Source of the DNA: a virus
Direction: 5' to 3' (one strand)
IMG/VR virus record: IMGVR_UViG_3300042865_000002
Location: 1-23,249 of that record
DNA: 23,249 bases
Of this stretch, positions 1 to 6,699 are shown in pieces. Within the stretch, counting starts at the first letter, position 1. The number at the start of each line of letters is the position of its first letter. The position numbers and the translations under genes are program-made. Below the pieces are notes generated by a model. The model was not told the origin of the DNA. It did not search any database and saw nothing but the letters and a program-made list of their open reading frames with translations.

Positions 1-2
1 AC

Positions 3-101
3 GTCCTAGACCTATACCAATGGGCTTATAACAAAGGGTTTAGACCCAACATGGATTTGGATTCATTAGGAATCTCGGTAAACAACCAACAACCCCAATG
101 A
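3..101 (+). CDS. 3' end of an upstream phage gene (partial)
   Basis: One frame is open from the left edge of the window to a TGA at 99-101 and gives 32 residues ending ISVNNQQPQ. The other two + frames meet a stop within about 35 bases, and the stretch before the stop reads like a folded C-terminus (LYQWAYNKGFRPN). It is therefore most likely the tail of a gene whose body lies to the left of the window. I do not recognise the family. In phages with this layout the gene before the terminase cluster is often from the replication or recombination module, but nothing in these residues proves that. Confidence 0.5.
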   Translation, partial: VLDLYQWAYNKGFRPNMDLDSLGISVNNQQPQ

Positions 102-148
102 AGAGGAATTACTAAGGGATAAGGTAAGGTAAACAGTAAGGGAAGAGT

Positions 149-168
149 AAACAAGAATAGTTCTCATT
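149..168. promoter_or_regulatory. Degenerate Fur-box-like site
   Basis: This 20-base stretch matches 16 of 20 positions of the perfect palindrome region starting at 224, sharing AGAAT and TTCTCAT in the same register. Its offset from that site is 75 bp. It could be a second, weaker copy of the same operator. On its own it would be unremarkable. Confidence 0.3.
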
Positions 169-225
169 AAGATTCAAGTAACACCAAAAAGGTGCATCAC
201 TCTTTCCCACCTGCATGAAACGTAA

Positions 226-242
226 ATGAGAATCATTCTCAT
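226..242. promoter_or_regulatory. Perfect 17-bp palindrome, Fur-box-like
   Basis: The sequence ATGAGAATCATTCTCAT is an 8-1-8 perfect inverted repeat centred on C234. It closely matches the 7-1-7 form of the ferric uptake regulator site (TGATAATNATTATCA), with G:C in place of the A:T step, a variant common in proteobacterial Fur boxes. It lies about 60 bp upstream of the best -10-like TATAAA. That Fur binds here is inference; a phage-encoded repressor could equally use the site. Confidence 0.4.
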
Positions 243-267
243 CTAGCTGCCTGGTTATTTGTACAGT

Positions 268-279
268 AGGGAAAACCCT
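268..279. repeat. AGGGWAAACCCT repeat, copy 1
   Basis: AGGG-AAAA-CCCT forms a small inverted repeat. A copy differing at one base (T for A) occurs exactly 50 bp downstream at 318-329. Together they flank the ACAGTACTGT palindrome and the TATAAA, so an operator pair around a promoter is plausible. Confidence 0.4.
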
Positions 280-294
280 GATCTGTATGCCTGG

Positions 295-309
295 ACAGTA
301 CTGTATAAA
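295..309 (+). promoter_or_regulatory. Candidate promoter core with 10-bp palindrome
   Basis: The palindrome ACAGTACTGT (295-304) runs directly into TATAAA (304-309), the best -10-like hexamer in this intergenic region. No good -35 hexamer sits 16-18 bp upstream, so if real the promoter would be weak, activator-dependent or read by a phage factor. TACAGTA at 262-268 is the inverse of TACTGTA at 299-305. Confidence 0.25.
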
Positions 310-317
310 AAGACATG

Positions 318-329
318 AGGGTAAACCCT
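318..329. repeat. AGGGWAAACCCT repeat, copy 2
   Basis: This is the second copy of the inverted repeat seen at 268-279, here AGGGT-AA-ACCCT, slightly more symmetrical than copy 1. It lies just downstream of the TATAAA. Confidence 0.4.
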
Positions 330-345
330 AGGTGTGTGGTTGTAT

Positions 346-359
346 GGGGGGGGAGGGGG
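346..359 (+). repeat. G8AG5 tract
   Basis: Eight G, one A and five G occur in a row in otherwise AT-leaning DNA, within a GT-rich stretch (about 331-390). The C-rich complement would be the template strand for rightward transcription. Possible roles include a slippage-prone spacer, a G-rich structure or part of a packaging signal; none is shown. The 11-mer G8AGG recurs at 14055-14065 inside the appendage gene. Confidence 0.5.
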
Positions 360-429
360 TAGCGTCTGTGTGTAGATATTTGTGGAGCCACCATCCCTCA
401 GAAAAAGCTAAAATGAACTAATCCATTCC

Positions 430-437
430 AAGGAGGA
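430..437 (+). promoter_or_regulatory. Perfect Shine-Dalgarno for the small terminase
   Basis: AAGGAGGA is fully complementary to the usual 16S anti-Shine-Dalgarno and ends 4 bases before the ATG at 442. It fixes the start of the terS-like gene and shows that the host has a standard bacterial ribosome. Confidence 0.8.
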
Positions 438-441
438 CAAA

Positions 442-810
442 ATGGAAAAAAGAGGAAGAGGAAGACCAAAGGGAAGCGTCAAGATGACCATACAGAGGTT
501 TGCTGACAATCCACCCCTTGTACTACCTAAGACAGATCATCAACGTCTCAAGGAGCTTAAAGAGCTGATGATTAGGTCTGGAGGTAAGGATGTGGCTCAG
601 AAGGTTATTGAGATAGCCCTTAATGATGAGCATCCCCATCAATTAGTAGCGTTAAAGATGTGTCTTGATAGGACTCTTCCTGTTTCTTTGTTTGAAAAAG
701 ACAAGTCTCAGAGAAGTGCTGTGACCATCAATATCACTGGTTTGGGACAAGAACCGATTATTGTTGAGAATACTGAACAACCTGAAGATGTAGAGGCTAA
801 GTATGGCTGA
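442..810 (+). CDS. terS: Small terminase subunit-like protein
   Basis: This 122-residue protein probably recognises the packaging site and hands DNA to the large terminase. The N-terminus is strongly basic with an AT-hook-like core, GRGRPKG at about residues 5-11, which would grip the minor groove of AT-rich DNA. The middle (about 45-85, GKDVAQKVIEIAL then ALKMCLDRTLP) is helical and resembles the small-terminase or DUF5681-like proteins that sit before phage terminases. The C-terminus is acidic and probably flexible. The start is set by the Shine-Dalgarno at 430-437. The stop overlaps the terL start by 8 bases, so the pair is translationally coupled. The family call rests mainly on size, position and this weak resemblance. 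Confidence 0.65.
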   Translation: MEKRGRGRPKGSVKMTIQRFADNPPLVLPKTDHQRLKELKELMIRSGGKDVAQKVIEIALNDEHPHQLVALKMCLDRTLPVSLFEKDKSQRSAVTINITGLGQEPIIVENTEQPEDVEAKYG

Positions 811-2062
811 TCTGAACTTTAGTCTTTTACCCTGGCAACAAGAGGTATTTAAAGACCAAACAAGGTTCAAGGTTGTGGCTGCTGGGCGTAGGTGCGGTAA
901 GAGTCGTATGGCGGCAGTTACCCTACTGATTGAAGGACTCAAGTGTCCACAAGGCTCTGCGGTTCTCTACGTTAGTCCCACTATGGGACAATCAAGACAG
1001 ATTATTTGGGACTTACTGCTAGACCTTGGTAGAGAGGTTATTCAGTCCTCCCATGTAAACAACCTAGACATTACCCTGATAAACGGGGCTAGGATATACG
1101 TTCGTGGTGCGGATAGACCTGATACCCTTCGTGGAGTCTCACTGACCTATGCCGTACTAGATGAGGTAGCCGACATTAAGCCTGAAGCATGGGAACAGGT
1201 CATTCGAGCAAGTTTGTCTGATAAACGGGGGAGAGCGCTCTTTATCGGCACTCCAAAGGGGAGAAATTGGTTCTACGACACCTTCAAACTAGGTGAAAGC
1301 GAAGATGATCCTGATTGGAAGTCCTGGCACTTCACCACTGCTGATAACCCATTGATTGACCAAAAAGAGATTGAATCTGCCAAAAAGACCCTGAGTACCT
1401 TTGCTTTCAAGCAAGAATACATGGCTTCTTTTACCAATGCGGGTTCTGACATCTTCAAGGAAGAGTGGATCAAATACGGGGTAAAACCTGAACATGGAAG
1501 CTATTACATCGCTGTTGACCTAGCAGGATTCGAGGAAGTTGCCAAACAAGCAGCTAATGCTAAGAAGCGTCTGGACGAGTCTGCTATCTCAATCGTTAAG
1601 GTGACAGACGATGGGAAGTGGTTTGTTGAGAAGATTGAACACGGAAGATGGGACATCCGAGAGACCGCCTCCAAGATACTGATTGCCATTCGGGACTACC
1701 GCCCTTTGAGTGTGGGGATAGAGAGGGGGGCGTTAAAGAACGCTGTTTTGCCCTATCTTTCGGACTTGATGCGAAAGAACAACACTTATGCTCACATCGT
1801 AGATTTGACCCACGGGAATAGAAAAAAAGCAGACAGAATCATCTGGGCTTTACAAGGTAGGTTCGAGCATGGCAGAATTGTGTTAAATTCGGAAGAAGAT
1901 TGGGATGAGTTTGTAGACCAGTTAATCCTGTTCCCTGCTCAAGGAGTCCATGATGACTTGCCTGACTCCCTCAGTTACATTGACCAACTGGCTGTTACAT
2001 CTTACATGGAAGAAGATGACAGCGAGGATTGGCAACCTGTAGATATTATTAGTGGGGTATAA
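803..2062 (+). CDS. terL: Terminase large subunit (packaging ATPase and nuclease)
   Basis: This is the motor that pumps phage DNA into the capsid and cuts it. The 419 residues show an adenine-binding region (LLPWQQEVF, 8-16), Walker A GRRCGKS at 28-34 and Walker B YAVLDE at 116-121 with the catalytic glutamate. A motif III-like coupling segment, LFIGTPKGRNWFY, follows. The C-terminal half has the RNase H-like nuclease acidic residues in order: YYIAVDLAG, SVGIERG, and HDDLPDSLSY. The length is normal for compact podophage large terminases and no part appears missing. It starts inside the end of the terS-like gene and stops 2 bases before the portal start, so the three are one transcription and translation unit. 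Confidence 0.95.
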   Translation: MADLNFSLLPWQQEVFKDQTRFKVVAAGRRCGKSRMAAVTLLIEGLKCPQGSAVLYVSPTMGQSRQIIWDLLLDLGREVIQSSHVNNLDITLINGARIYVRGADRPDTLRGVSLTYAVLDEVADIKPEAWEQVIRASLSDKRGRALFIGTPKGRNWFYDTFKLGESEDDPDWKSWHFTTADNPLIDQKEIESAKKTLSTFAFKQEYMASFTNAGSDIFKEEWIKYGVKPEHGSYYIAVDLAGFEEVAKQAANAKKRLDESAISIVKVTDDGKWFVEKIEHGRWDIRETASKILIAIRDYRPLSVGIERGALKNAVLPYLSDLMRKNNTYAHIVDLTHGNRKKADRIIWALQGRFEHGRIVLNSEEDWDEFVDQLILFPAQGVHDDLPDSLSYIDQLAVTSYMEEDDSEDWQPVDIISGV

Positions 2063-2064
2063 GA

Positions 2065-4038
2065 ATGGAATTCCAAGAACCTAGCGACTCAGACAAAGAG
2101 ATAGTTAACTTTGTTGTCAACCATTGTGATAGATGGAGGGATTGGAGAGATGTCAATTGCCTAACTGATTGGCTAGAGTACGAGCGCATCTTCAATGGTG
2201 AGTGGGATGCCCAAGACAAAACCCGTGAGTCCGAGCGTAGCCGTATCGTTACCCCTGCTACCCAACAAGCCGTAGAAACACGCCATGCCGAAATCATGGA
2301 AGCCATCTTCGGTCAGGGTGAGTTCTTTGACATTCAAGACGATATTCGTGATGTCAATGGTAGCCCCCTAGATGTTGCTGCCATCAAAGCACAACTCATG
2401 GAAGACTTCAAAGTCGATAAGATTCGCAAGTCTATTGACCAGATTGAGCTGTTGGCAGAAATCTATGGTACGGGTATCGGTGAGATTGTTGTCAAAACAG
2501 AGAAAGTCTTTGTTCCCGCTACTCAGGCAATACCTGGTCAGATGGGACAAGCCGCTATCGGTGTCGTAGAACAAGACCGCATTGCAGTCAAGATTGTTCC
2601 TGTTAATCCCCGTAACTTCTTGTTTGACCCCAATGGAACATCTATTGATGACTGTATGGGTGTTGCTATCGAGAAGTATGTCTCTATCCACAAGATCGTA
2701 AAAGGTCAAGAAGAAGGCATCTACCGCAAGGTAAAGGTTGGCACTGATTCGATGGATACAGACTTAGAGCCTACACAAGAAGTCTCTCAGTACGAAAACG
2801 ATAAAGTTAAACTTTTGACTTACTATGGTTTAGTTCCTCGTGAGTATCTTGAACAACTAGAAAACGAAGAAGATGGCGAAGTAGAAGACTTATTCCCTGA
2901 AGACAGTATTCAGGATGAGTATTCCGATCTGGTTGAGGCTATCGTAGTGATCGCCAATGATGGTGTTCTTCTGAAGGCAGAAAAGAACCCGTACATGATG
3001 AAGGATCGCCCAATCCTTGCTTATCAGGACGATACAGTTCCTAATCGCTTGTTGGGTCGTGGTACTGTTGAGAAGGCTTACAACTCACAAAAAGCTATAG
3101 ATGCCCAAGTTCGTTCACACTTAGATTCACTAGCTCTCACAACTAGCCCAATGATGGCTATGGATGCTACCCGTTTACCACGGGGTGCTAAGTTTGAAGT
3201 AAAGCCAGGTAAAGCTATCCTGACAAACGGCAATCCCAATGAGATTCTGTTCCCATTCAAGTTCGGCAATACTGATGGTTCTAACCTGACAACTGCCAAA
3301 GAGTTTGAGCGTATGCTTTTGATGGCAACAGGCACTCTTGACTCTCAGGGAATGGTTACTGCTGTCTCTAGAGATGCGGGTCAGGGCGGTATTTCGATGG
3401 CTACTGCCTCGATTATCAAGAAATACAAGCGTACCTTGGTGAACTTCCAAGAGGATTTTATGATCCCCTTCATCACCAAAGCCGCTTACCGCTATATGCA
3501 GTTCGATCCAGAGCGTTACCCTACTGTGGACATGAAGTTCATTCCTACGGCAGCACTCGGAATCATTGCCCGTGAGCATGAACAACAACAGTTCATTGCG
3601 CTACTCCAGACTCTTGGCCCTAATACACCTGTTTTGCCTATCATTTTGAAGGGCATCATGGCTAATTCTTCTCTGTCAAACAGATTTGAATTGATCGAGA
3701 TGCTAGACAAGATGGCTACGGCTGATCCACAGGCTCAACAAGCGGCTCAGATGCAACAACAATTGGCTATGCAACTGGCTCAAGCTCAGATTGCTGTCCA
3801 AACTACGCAAGCAGAGCAGAACAAGGCTGAAGCGCAAAAGTTATTGACTGAAGCGCAATTGATGCCTATTGAGTTGCAAGCTAAGAGTATGGCGGCTAAC
3901 ACCAAAAACCTGCCTACTGATGACGCTTTAGCTTCAAAAGAGTTTGATAAGCGTGTCAAAGTTGCTGAATTGATGCTTAAAGAAGCGGATATTCAGAACA
4001 AGGCTAAGATTGTTGAAAAGCAGATGACTAGAGCATGA
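2065..4038 (+). CDS. Portal protein
   Basis: This 657-residue protein should form the dodecameric ring at one capsid vertex through which DNA enters and leaves. The N-terminal part (DWRDVNCLTDWLEYERIFNG, about 23-42) and the central region match the P22/SU10-like podophage portal type in length and character. The last 130 or so residues are Gln- and Ala-rich with many heptads (QQAAQMQQQLAMQLAQAQ), as expected for a C-terminal barrel or coiled-coil extension reaching into the capsid. Its position directly after terL is the standard one. It shares ATGA with the next small gene. Confidence 0.88.
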   Translation: MEFQEPSDSDKEIVNFVVNHCDRWRDWRDVNCLTDWLEYERIFNGEWDAQDKTRESERSRIVTPATQQAVETRHAEIMEAIFGQGEFFDIQDDIRDVNGSPLDVAAIKAQLMEDFKVDKIRKSIDQIELLAEIYGTGIGEIVVKTEKVFVPATQAIPGQMGQAAIGVVEQDRIAVKIVPVNPRNFLFDPNGTSIDDCMGVAIEKYVSIHKIVKGQEEGIYRKVKVGTDSMDTDLEPTQEVSQYENDKVKLLTYYGLVPREYLEQLENEEDGEVEDLFPEDSIQDEYSDLVEAIVVIANDGVLLKAEKNPYMMKDRPILAYQDDTVPNRLLGRGTVEKAYNSQKAIDAQVRSHLDSLALTTSPMMAMDATRLPRGAKFEVKPGKAILTNGNPNEILFPFKFGNTDGSNLTTAKEFERMLLMATGTLDSQGMVTAVSRDAGQGGISMATASIIKKYKRTLVNFQEDFMIPFITKAAYRYMQFDPERYPTVDMKFIPTAALGIIAREHEQQQFIALLQTLGPNTPVLPIILKGIMANSSLSNRFELIEMLDKMATADPQAQQAAQMQQQLAMQLAQAQIAVQTTQAEQNKAEAQKLLTEAQLMPIELQAKSMAANTKNLPTDDALASKEFDKRVKVAELMLKEADIQNKAKIVEKQMTRA

Positions 4039-4274
4039 ATCCAGAACTTCAGAAGTACTACGAAGAGAGATTTTCCATGATGTCCACTCAAGGGTGGATA
4101 GATTTAATGGAAGATGTTGACAAAATGATAGAGCCTTTAAATAATATCTCAACAATTGCAGACGAAAAAAGTTTACAATTCAGAAAAGGCGAGTATTCAA
4201 TACTAATTTGGCTGAAAAACTTGAAACAAGTCAGCGAAAGAGCATTTGAGGACTTAAATGAGAAGAATGTATGA
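4035..4274 (+). CDS. Small conserved phage protein after the portal
   Basis: This 79-residue helical, acidic protein begins MNPELQKYYEERF. Its start overlaps the portal stop by 4 bases (ATGA), so it is translated by coupling. I recall similar short proteins at this position in other podophages, with the same pattern of YYE.RF, GW.DLMEDV and FRKGE, but none with an assigned function. A role as a head-assembly helper or minor capsid factor is possible from position only. It has no signal peptide and no membrane segment. Confidence 0.8.
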   Translation: MNPELQKYYEERFSMMSTQGWIDLMEDVDKMIEPLNNISTIADEKSLQFRKGEYSILIWLKNLKQVSERAFEDLNEKNV

Positions 4275-4485
4275 ATTTGCCTGTATAAACGGGCATAAGA
4301 CAGAGAGATTTGTTGATTATGAGTTAACAAGTCTTGTATGTGATTGTGGTGAGGAGACTCATCGCATTTTATCTGCACCAGCTTTTAAGCTAGAAGGGTG
4401 GTCTGGGACGTTTCCATCAGCGCATGGAAGGTTCGAGAAAAGTCACTTAGATAGATTAAAGGCCGAGCAGAAACTCAACTCATAA
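4258..4485 (+). CDS. FmdB-like zinc-ribbon protein
   Basis: Up to 75 residues. From the second ATG at 4267 the protein begins MYEFACINGHKTERF, matching the typical start of FmdB-family zinc ribbons. Counting from that Met, the candidate metal ligands are C6, H10, C25 and C27. The first knuckle is C-x3-H and the second is CDCG, so it differs from the usual pair of CxxC knuckles. The C-terminus is basic. The GAGGA at 4248-4252 is well spaced for the ATG at 4258, so I keep that start, but 4267 is a real alternative. It overlaps the previous gene by 17 bases. A regulatory or nucleic-acid-binding role is the family guess; the actual function is unknown. Confidence 0.75.
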   Translation: MRRMYEFACINGHKTERFVDYELTSLVCDCGEETHRILSAPAFKLEGWSGTFPSAHGRFEKSHLDRLKAEQKLNS

Positions 4486-4503
4486 GCAATTATGCCGAGT
4501 TGA
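4475..4503 (+). promoter_or_regulatory. Hairpin across the stop of the zinc-ribbon gene
   Basis: TCAACTC (4475-4481) pairs with GAGTTGA (4497-4503), and ATAA (4482-4485) pairs with TTAT (4490-4493) around a GCAA loop, leaving a 3-base bulge GCC. The TAA stop of the upstream gene lies in the stem. No T-run follows, so it is not a typical terminator. It may separate or stabilise the message before the scaffold gene. Confidence 0.45.
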
Positions 4504-4543
4504 ATCTCCTACAACCGATTGACGGCAGGAAAAGGAAATAAGT

Positions 4544-5287
4544 ATGTTGATTGATGATGACAAAGAAGAGTTGGGTGAGTTAGAGATTGAGCAGCAGAAG
4601 ATCGAGCAAAAGCCTGAACTTCCTGAGAAATACAGGGAAAAAAGTTTAGACGAGATTGTGAAGATGCACCAAGAGGCTGAAAAGCTAATTGGAAAGCAAG
4701 CACAGGAAGTAGGCGAGGTCAGAAAGTTAGCCGATGAACTTATCAAGCAGAACCTTGGTTCACGACAGCAACAGACTAGACAGGAAGAGCCTGAAGTAGA
4801 TTTCTTTGAGAATCCACAGAAGGCAGTTCAAAGGACTGTTGATAATCACCCCGACATCCTAGCGGCACGTCAAGTTACGCAAGAGATGAAAAGGGCGCAA
4901 ATTCAGCAAAGGTTAGCGCAAGAACATCCCGACTTTGGCGAAATTGCTAAAGATCAGGACTTTGCAAATTGGGTGAAGTCTAGCCCTGTTCGCATTAAAA
5001 TCTTTGAGCAAGCCGATTCTGGATATGATTTTGACTCAGCCAATGAATTGCTATCTACCTATAAGCAGCTACGTTCTGTTAAACAGAAGCAGTCTAGTGA
5101 TGATGGCGAGGTAACTCGCAAGCAGAACTTAAAGGCAGTAGGTGTTGATATAGGTGGTTCTGGTGAATCATCAAAGAAAGTATACAGAAGGGCTGACCTT
5201 ATTCGGCTCAAAATGCAAGACCCAACTAGATATGACGCTTTAAGTGAAGAAATCATGCAAGCCTATCAAGAGGGTCGGGTTCGTTAA
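4544..5287 (+). CDS. Scaffolding protein
   Basis: This 247-residue, highly charged and mostly helical protein lies directly before the major capsid gene, the standard place for the scaffold that templates procapsid assembly and then leaves. The N-terminus is very acidic (LIDDDKEELGELEIEQQK). Residues of about 25-65 form a coiled-coil-like stretch (EKYREKSLDEIVKMHQEAEK). The basic C-terminus (KKVYRRADLIRLKMQDPTRY) would suit the coat-binding helix-turn-helix of scaffolds. AAAGGA around 4531-4536 supports the ATG at 4544. There is no protease motif. Sequence identity among scaffolds is low, so the call relies on composition and synteny. Confidence 0.8.
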   Translation: MLIDDDKEELGELEIEQQKIEQKPELPEKYREKSLDEIVKMHQEAEKLIGKQAQEVGEVRKLADELIKQNLGSRQQQTRQEEPEVDFFENPQKAVQRTVDNHPDILAARQVTQEMKRAQIQQRLAQEHPDFGEIAKDQDFANWVKSSPVRIKIFEQADSGYDFDSANELLSTYKQLRSVKQKQSSDDGEVTRKQNLKAVGVDIGGSGESSKKVYRRADLIRLKMQDPTRYDALSEEIMQAYQEGRVR

Positions 5288-5305
5288 ACTTTAGGAGATT
5301 TAATT

Positions 5306-6280
5306 ATGGCATATCCAACACCAGCGGTTACAGTAACCACCGCAGACAAGTTCATCCCAGAAATCTGGTCTGATGAAATCGTAGCCTCTTACAAGAAAAA
5401 TCTTGTATTGGCTAACATCGTAATGAAGATGAACTTCAAGGGTAAGAAGGGTGATGTAGTACACATTCCCGCACCTACCCGTGGTAACGCTTCAGCAAAA
5501 GCCGCCTCTACTGCTGTCACTTTGATTGCAGATACAGAGACAGAAGTTTTAGTTAACATTAACAAGCACTTTGAGTACTCACGTTTCATTGAGGACATCG
5601 TTGAAGCACAAGCCTTGAATAGCTTGCGCCAGTTCTACACTGCTGATGCGGGCTATGCGCTTGCCAAGCAAGTAGACACTAGCTTGATCCAGTTGGGTCG
5701 TGTTGCTAATGGTGGTTCTACAGGCGCACAGTACGGCTCTGCCTTCATTGGTGGTGACGGCACAACAGCCTTTGACTACACAGCAAACACCAATACTGGT
5801 AATGCTTCTGCTCTGACTGACGCTGCTATTCGTCGCACTATTCAGCGTTTGGATGACAACGACACTCCTATGGATGGTCGCTTCTTTATCATTCCTCCTT
5901 CAAGCCGCAATACGTTGATGGGTCTTTCCCGTTACACAGAACAGGCTTTTGTGGGTAATGGCAATGCGATCCGCACTGGTGAAATCGGCAACCTATATGG
6001 TATCCCCGTGTTCACATCTAGCAATGCTGACTCTGCATCTGCAACTGCTGCTTTCCCAACAAGCGGTTCTGCTATTGCTCGTGTCTGCTTGATGGGTCAC
6101 AAAGACGCTATGGTTTTGGTTGAGCAAGTGGGCATCCGTTCACAAACTCAGTACAAACAAGACTATTTGGCTACTTTGTTTACATCGGACACTTTGTATG
6201 GCGTTGCCGCATTGCGTAGTGCCGCTACAACTGGTGCAGCTTTGTCTTCTTCCATGTTTGCCTTGGTTGTTCCTTCTTGA
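5306..6280 (+). CDS. Major capsid protein
   Basis: This 324-residue protein should build the icosahedral shell with an HK97-type fold. It begins MAYPTPAVTVTTADKFIPEI, then IWSDEIVASYKKNLVLANIV and a loop with KGKKGDVVHIPAPTRG, a pattern common to N4/P22-like coat proteins of aquatic podophages. The later part (DDNDTPMDGRFFIIPPSSRN, GNLYGIPVFTSSN) is the A-domain-like region that recurs in these coats. AGGAG at 5293-5297 sets the start. A strong terminator follows 11 bases after the stop, as expected for a highly expressed gene. Confidence 0.92.
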   Translation: MAYPTPAVTVTTADKFIPEIWSDEIVASYKKNLVLANIVMKMNFKGKKGDVVHIPAPTRGNASAKAASTAVTLIADTETEVLVNINKHFEYSRFIEDIVEAQALNSLRQFYTADAGYALAKQVDTSLIQLGRVANGGSTGAQYGSAFIGGDGTTAFDYTANTNTGNASALTDAAIRRTIQRLDDNDTPMDGRFFIIPPSSRNTLMGLSRYTEQAFVGNGNAIRTGEIGNLYGIPVFTSSNADSASATAAFPTSGSAIARVCLMGHKDAMVLVEQVGIRSQTQYKQDYLATLFTSDTLYGVAALRSAATTGAALSSSMFALVVPS

Positions 6281-6291
6281 TAACAACCTTT

Positions 6292-6319
6292 CCCCTCGCC
6301 TTCGGGTGGGGGGTTTTTT
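6292..6319 (+). terminator. Intrinsic terminator with TTCG loop after the capsid gene
   Basis: A 9-bp stem (6292-6300 with 6305-6313, including two G-U pairs in RNA) is closed by the extra-stable TTCG tetraloop and followed by six T (6314-6319). The downstream Shine-Dalgarno AAGGAG comes directly after, so the next gene depends on read-through or on its own promoter. Confidence 0.9.
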
Positions 6320-6337
6320 ACATTAAGGAGATTTATT

Positions 6338-6661
6338 ATGGCAGCAGCAACAGCAGTCGTTTCCCGCAGGGGTAATGACCAATTCCGTGGTCTATTTACA
6401 GACACTTGGGATGTTACTTGTACTCTTGATAGCGCATCAGTAGCCACTACTGCAACCGCTACAGATACAGTTACAGTTCCAGGCGTTGCTTTGGGCGACA
6501 TGGTTATCGGTATGTCTGTTGGCGTTTCTGAGGCAGGTTTGGTTCGTAGAGCCTATGTTTCAGCCGCTAATACAGTTACTATCGTAACTTACAACCCTAC
6601 AGCAGGTTCTGTAGACTTGGCATCAACTACATTGACCTTGATTATTGGTCGTGCAGTTTAA
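6338..6661 (+). CDS. Small beta-rich structural protein, likely capsid decoration
   Basis: This 107-residue protein is rich in Thr, Ala and Val with alternating hydrophobic residues (DTVTVPGVALGDMVIGMSVG), suggesting a beta-sandwich. It lies directly after the capsid gene and is isolated by terminators on both sides, the usual context of a head decoration or cement protein needed in many copies. The start has a good AAGGAG. I recall similar short proteins after capsid genes in uncultured phages, but no specific family. A minor virion protein is the main alternative. Confidence 0.75.
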   Translation: MAAATAVVSRRGNDQFRGLFTDTWDVTCTLDSASVATTATATDTVTVPGVALGDMVIGMSVGVSEAGLVRRAYVSAANTVTIVTYNPTAGSVDLASTTLTLIIGRAV

Positions 6662-6663
6662 TT

Positions 6664-6690
6664 AAAGGGGGCTAATACCCCCCTTTTTTT
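6664..6690 (+). terminator. Intrinsic terminator after the decoration-like gene
   Basis: AAAGGGGG (6664-6671) pairs with CCCCC and the following TTT around a short ctaata/c loop, and seven T (6684-6690) follow. It lies 3 bases after the stop at 6661. The next gene's GGAG is immediately downstream, as at the first terminator. Confidence 0.88.
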
Positions 6691-6699
6691 GGAGTTTTT

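Larger units (their letters stand above)
102..441 (+). promoter_or_regulatory. 340-bp non-coding region before the packaging operon
   Basis: This is the only gene-free stretch above 300 bases. From left to right it holds: a purine-rich stretch with repeated GTAA/GTAAAC (about 101-155); a degenerate palindrome at 149-168; a weak hairpin CACC-AAAAA-GGTG (about 182-194); a perfect 17-bp palindrome at 226-242; direct repeats of TGCCTGG at 248 and 288; two copies of AGGGWAAACCCT at 268 and 318; a 10-bp palindrome ACAGTACTGT at 295-304 running into TATAAA at 304-309; a G8AG5 run at 346-359; and a Shine-Dalgarno at 430-437. This density suggests the control region of the late operon, and a packaging-initiation site near terS is also possible. 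No reading frame here looks coding. Confidence 0.6.

Noticed and set aside
182-194. Terminator for the upstream partial gene (CACC-AAAAA-GGTG)
   Set aside because: The stem has only 4 bp and no T-run follows.
4515-4543. Promoter before the scaffold gene (TTGACG at about 4519)
   Set aside because: No acceptable -10 hexamer lies 16-18 bp downstream; the spacing falls onto the start codon.
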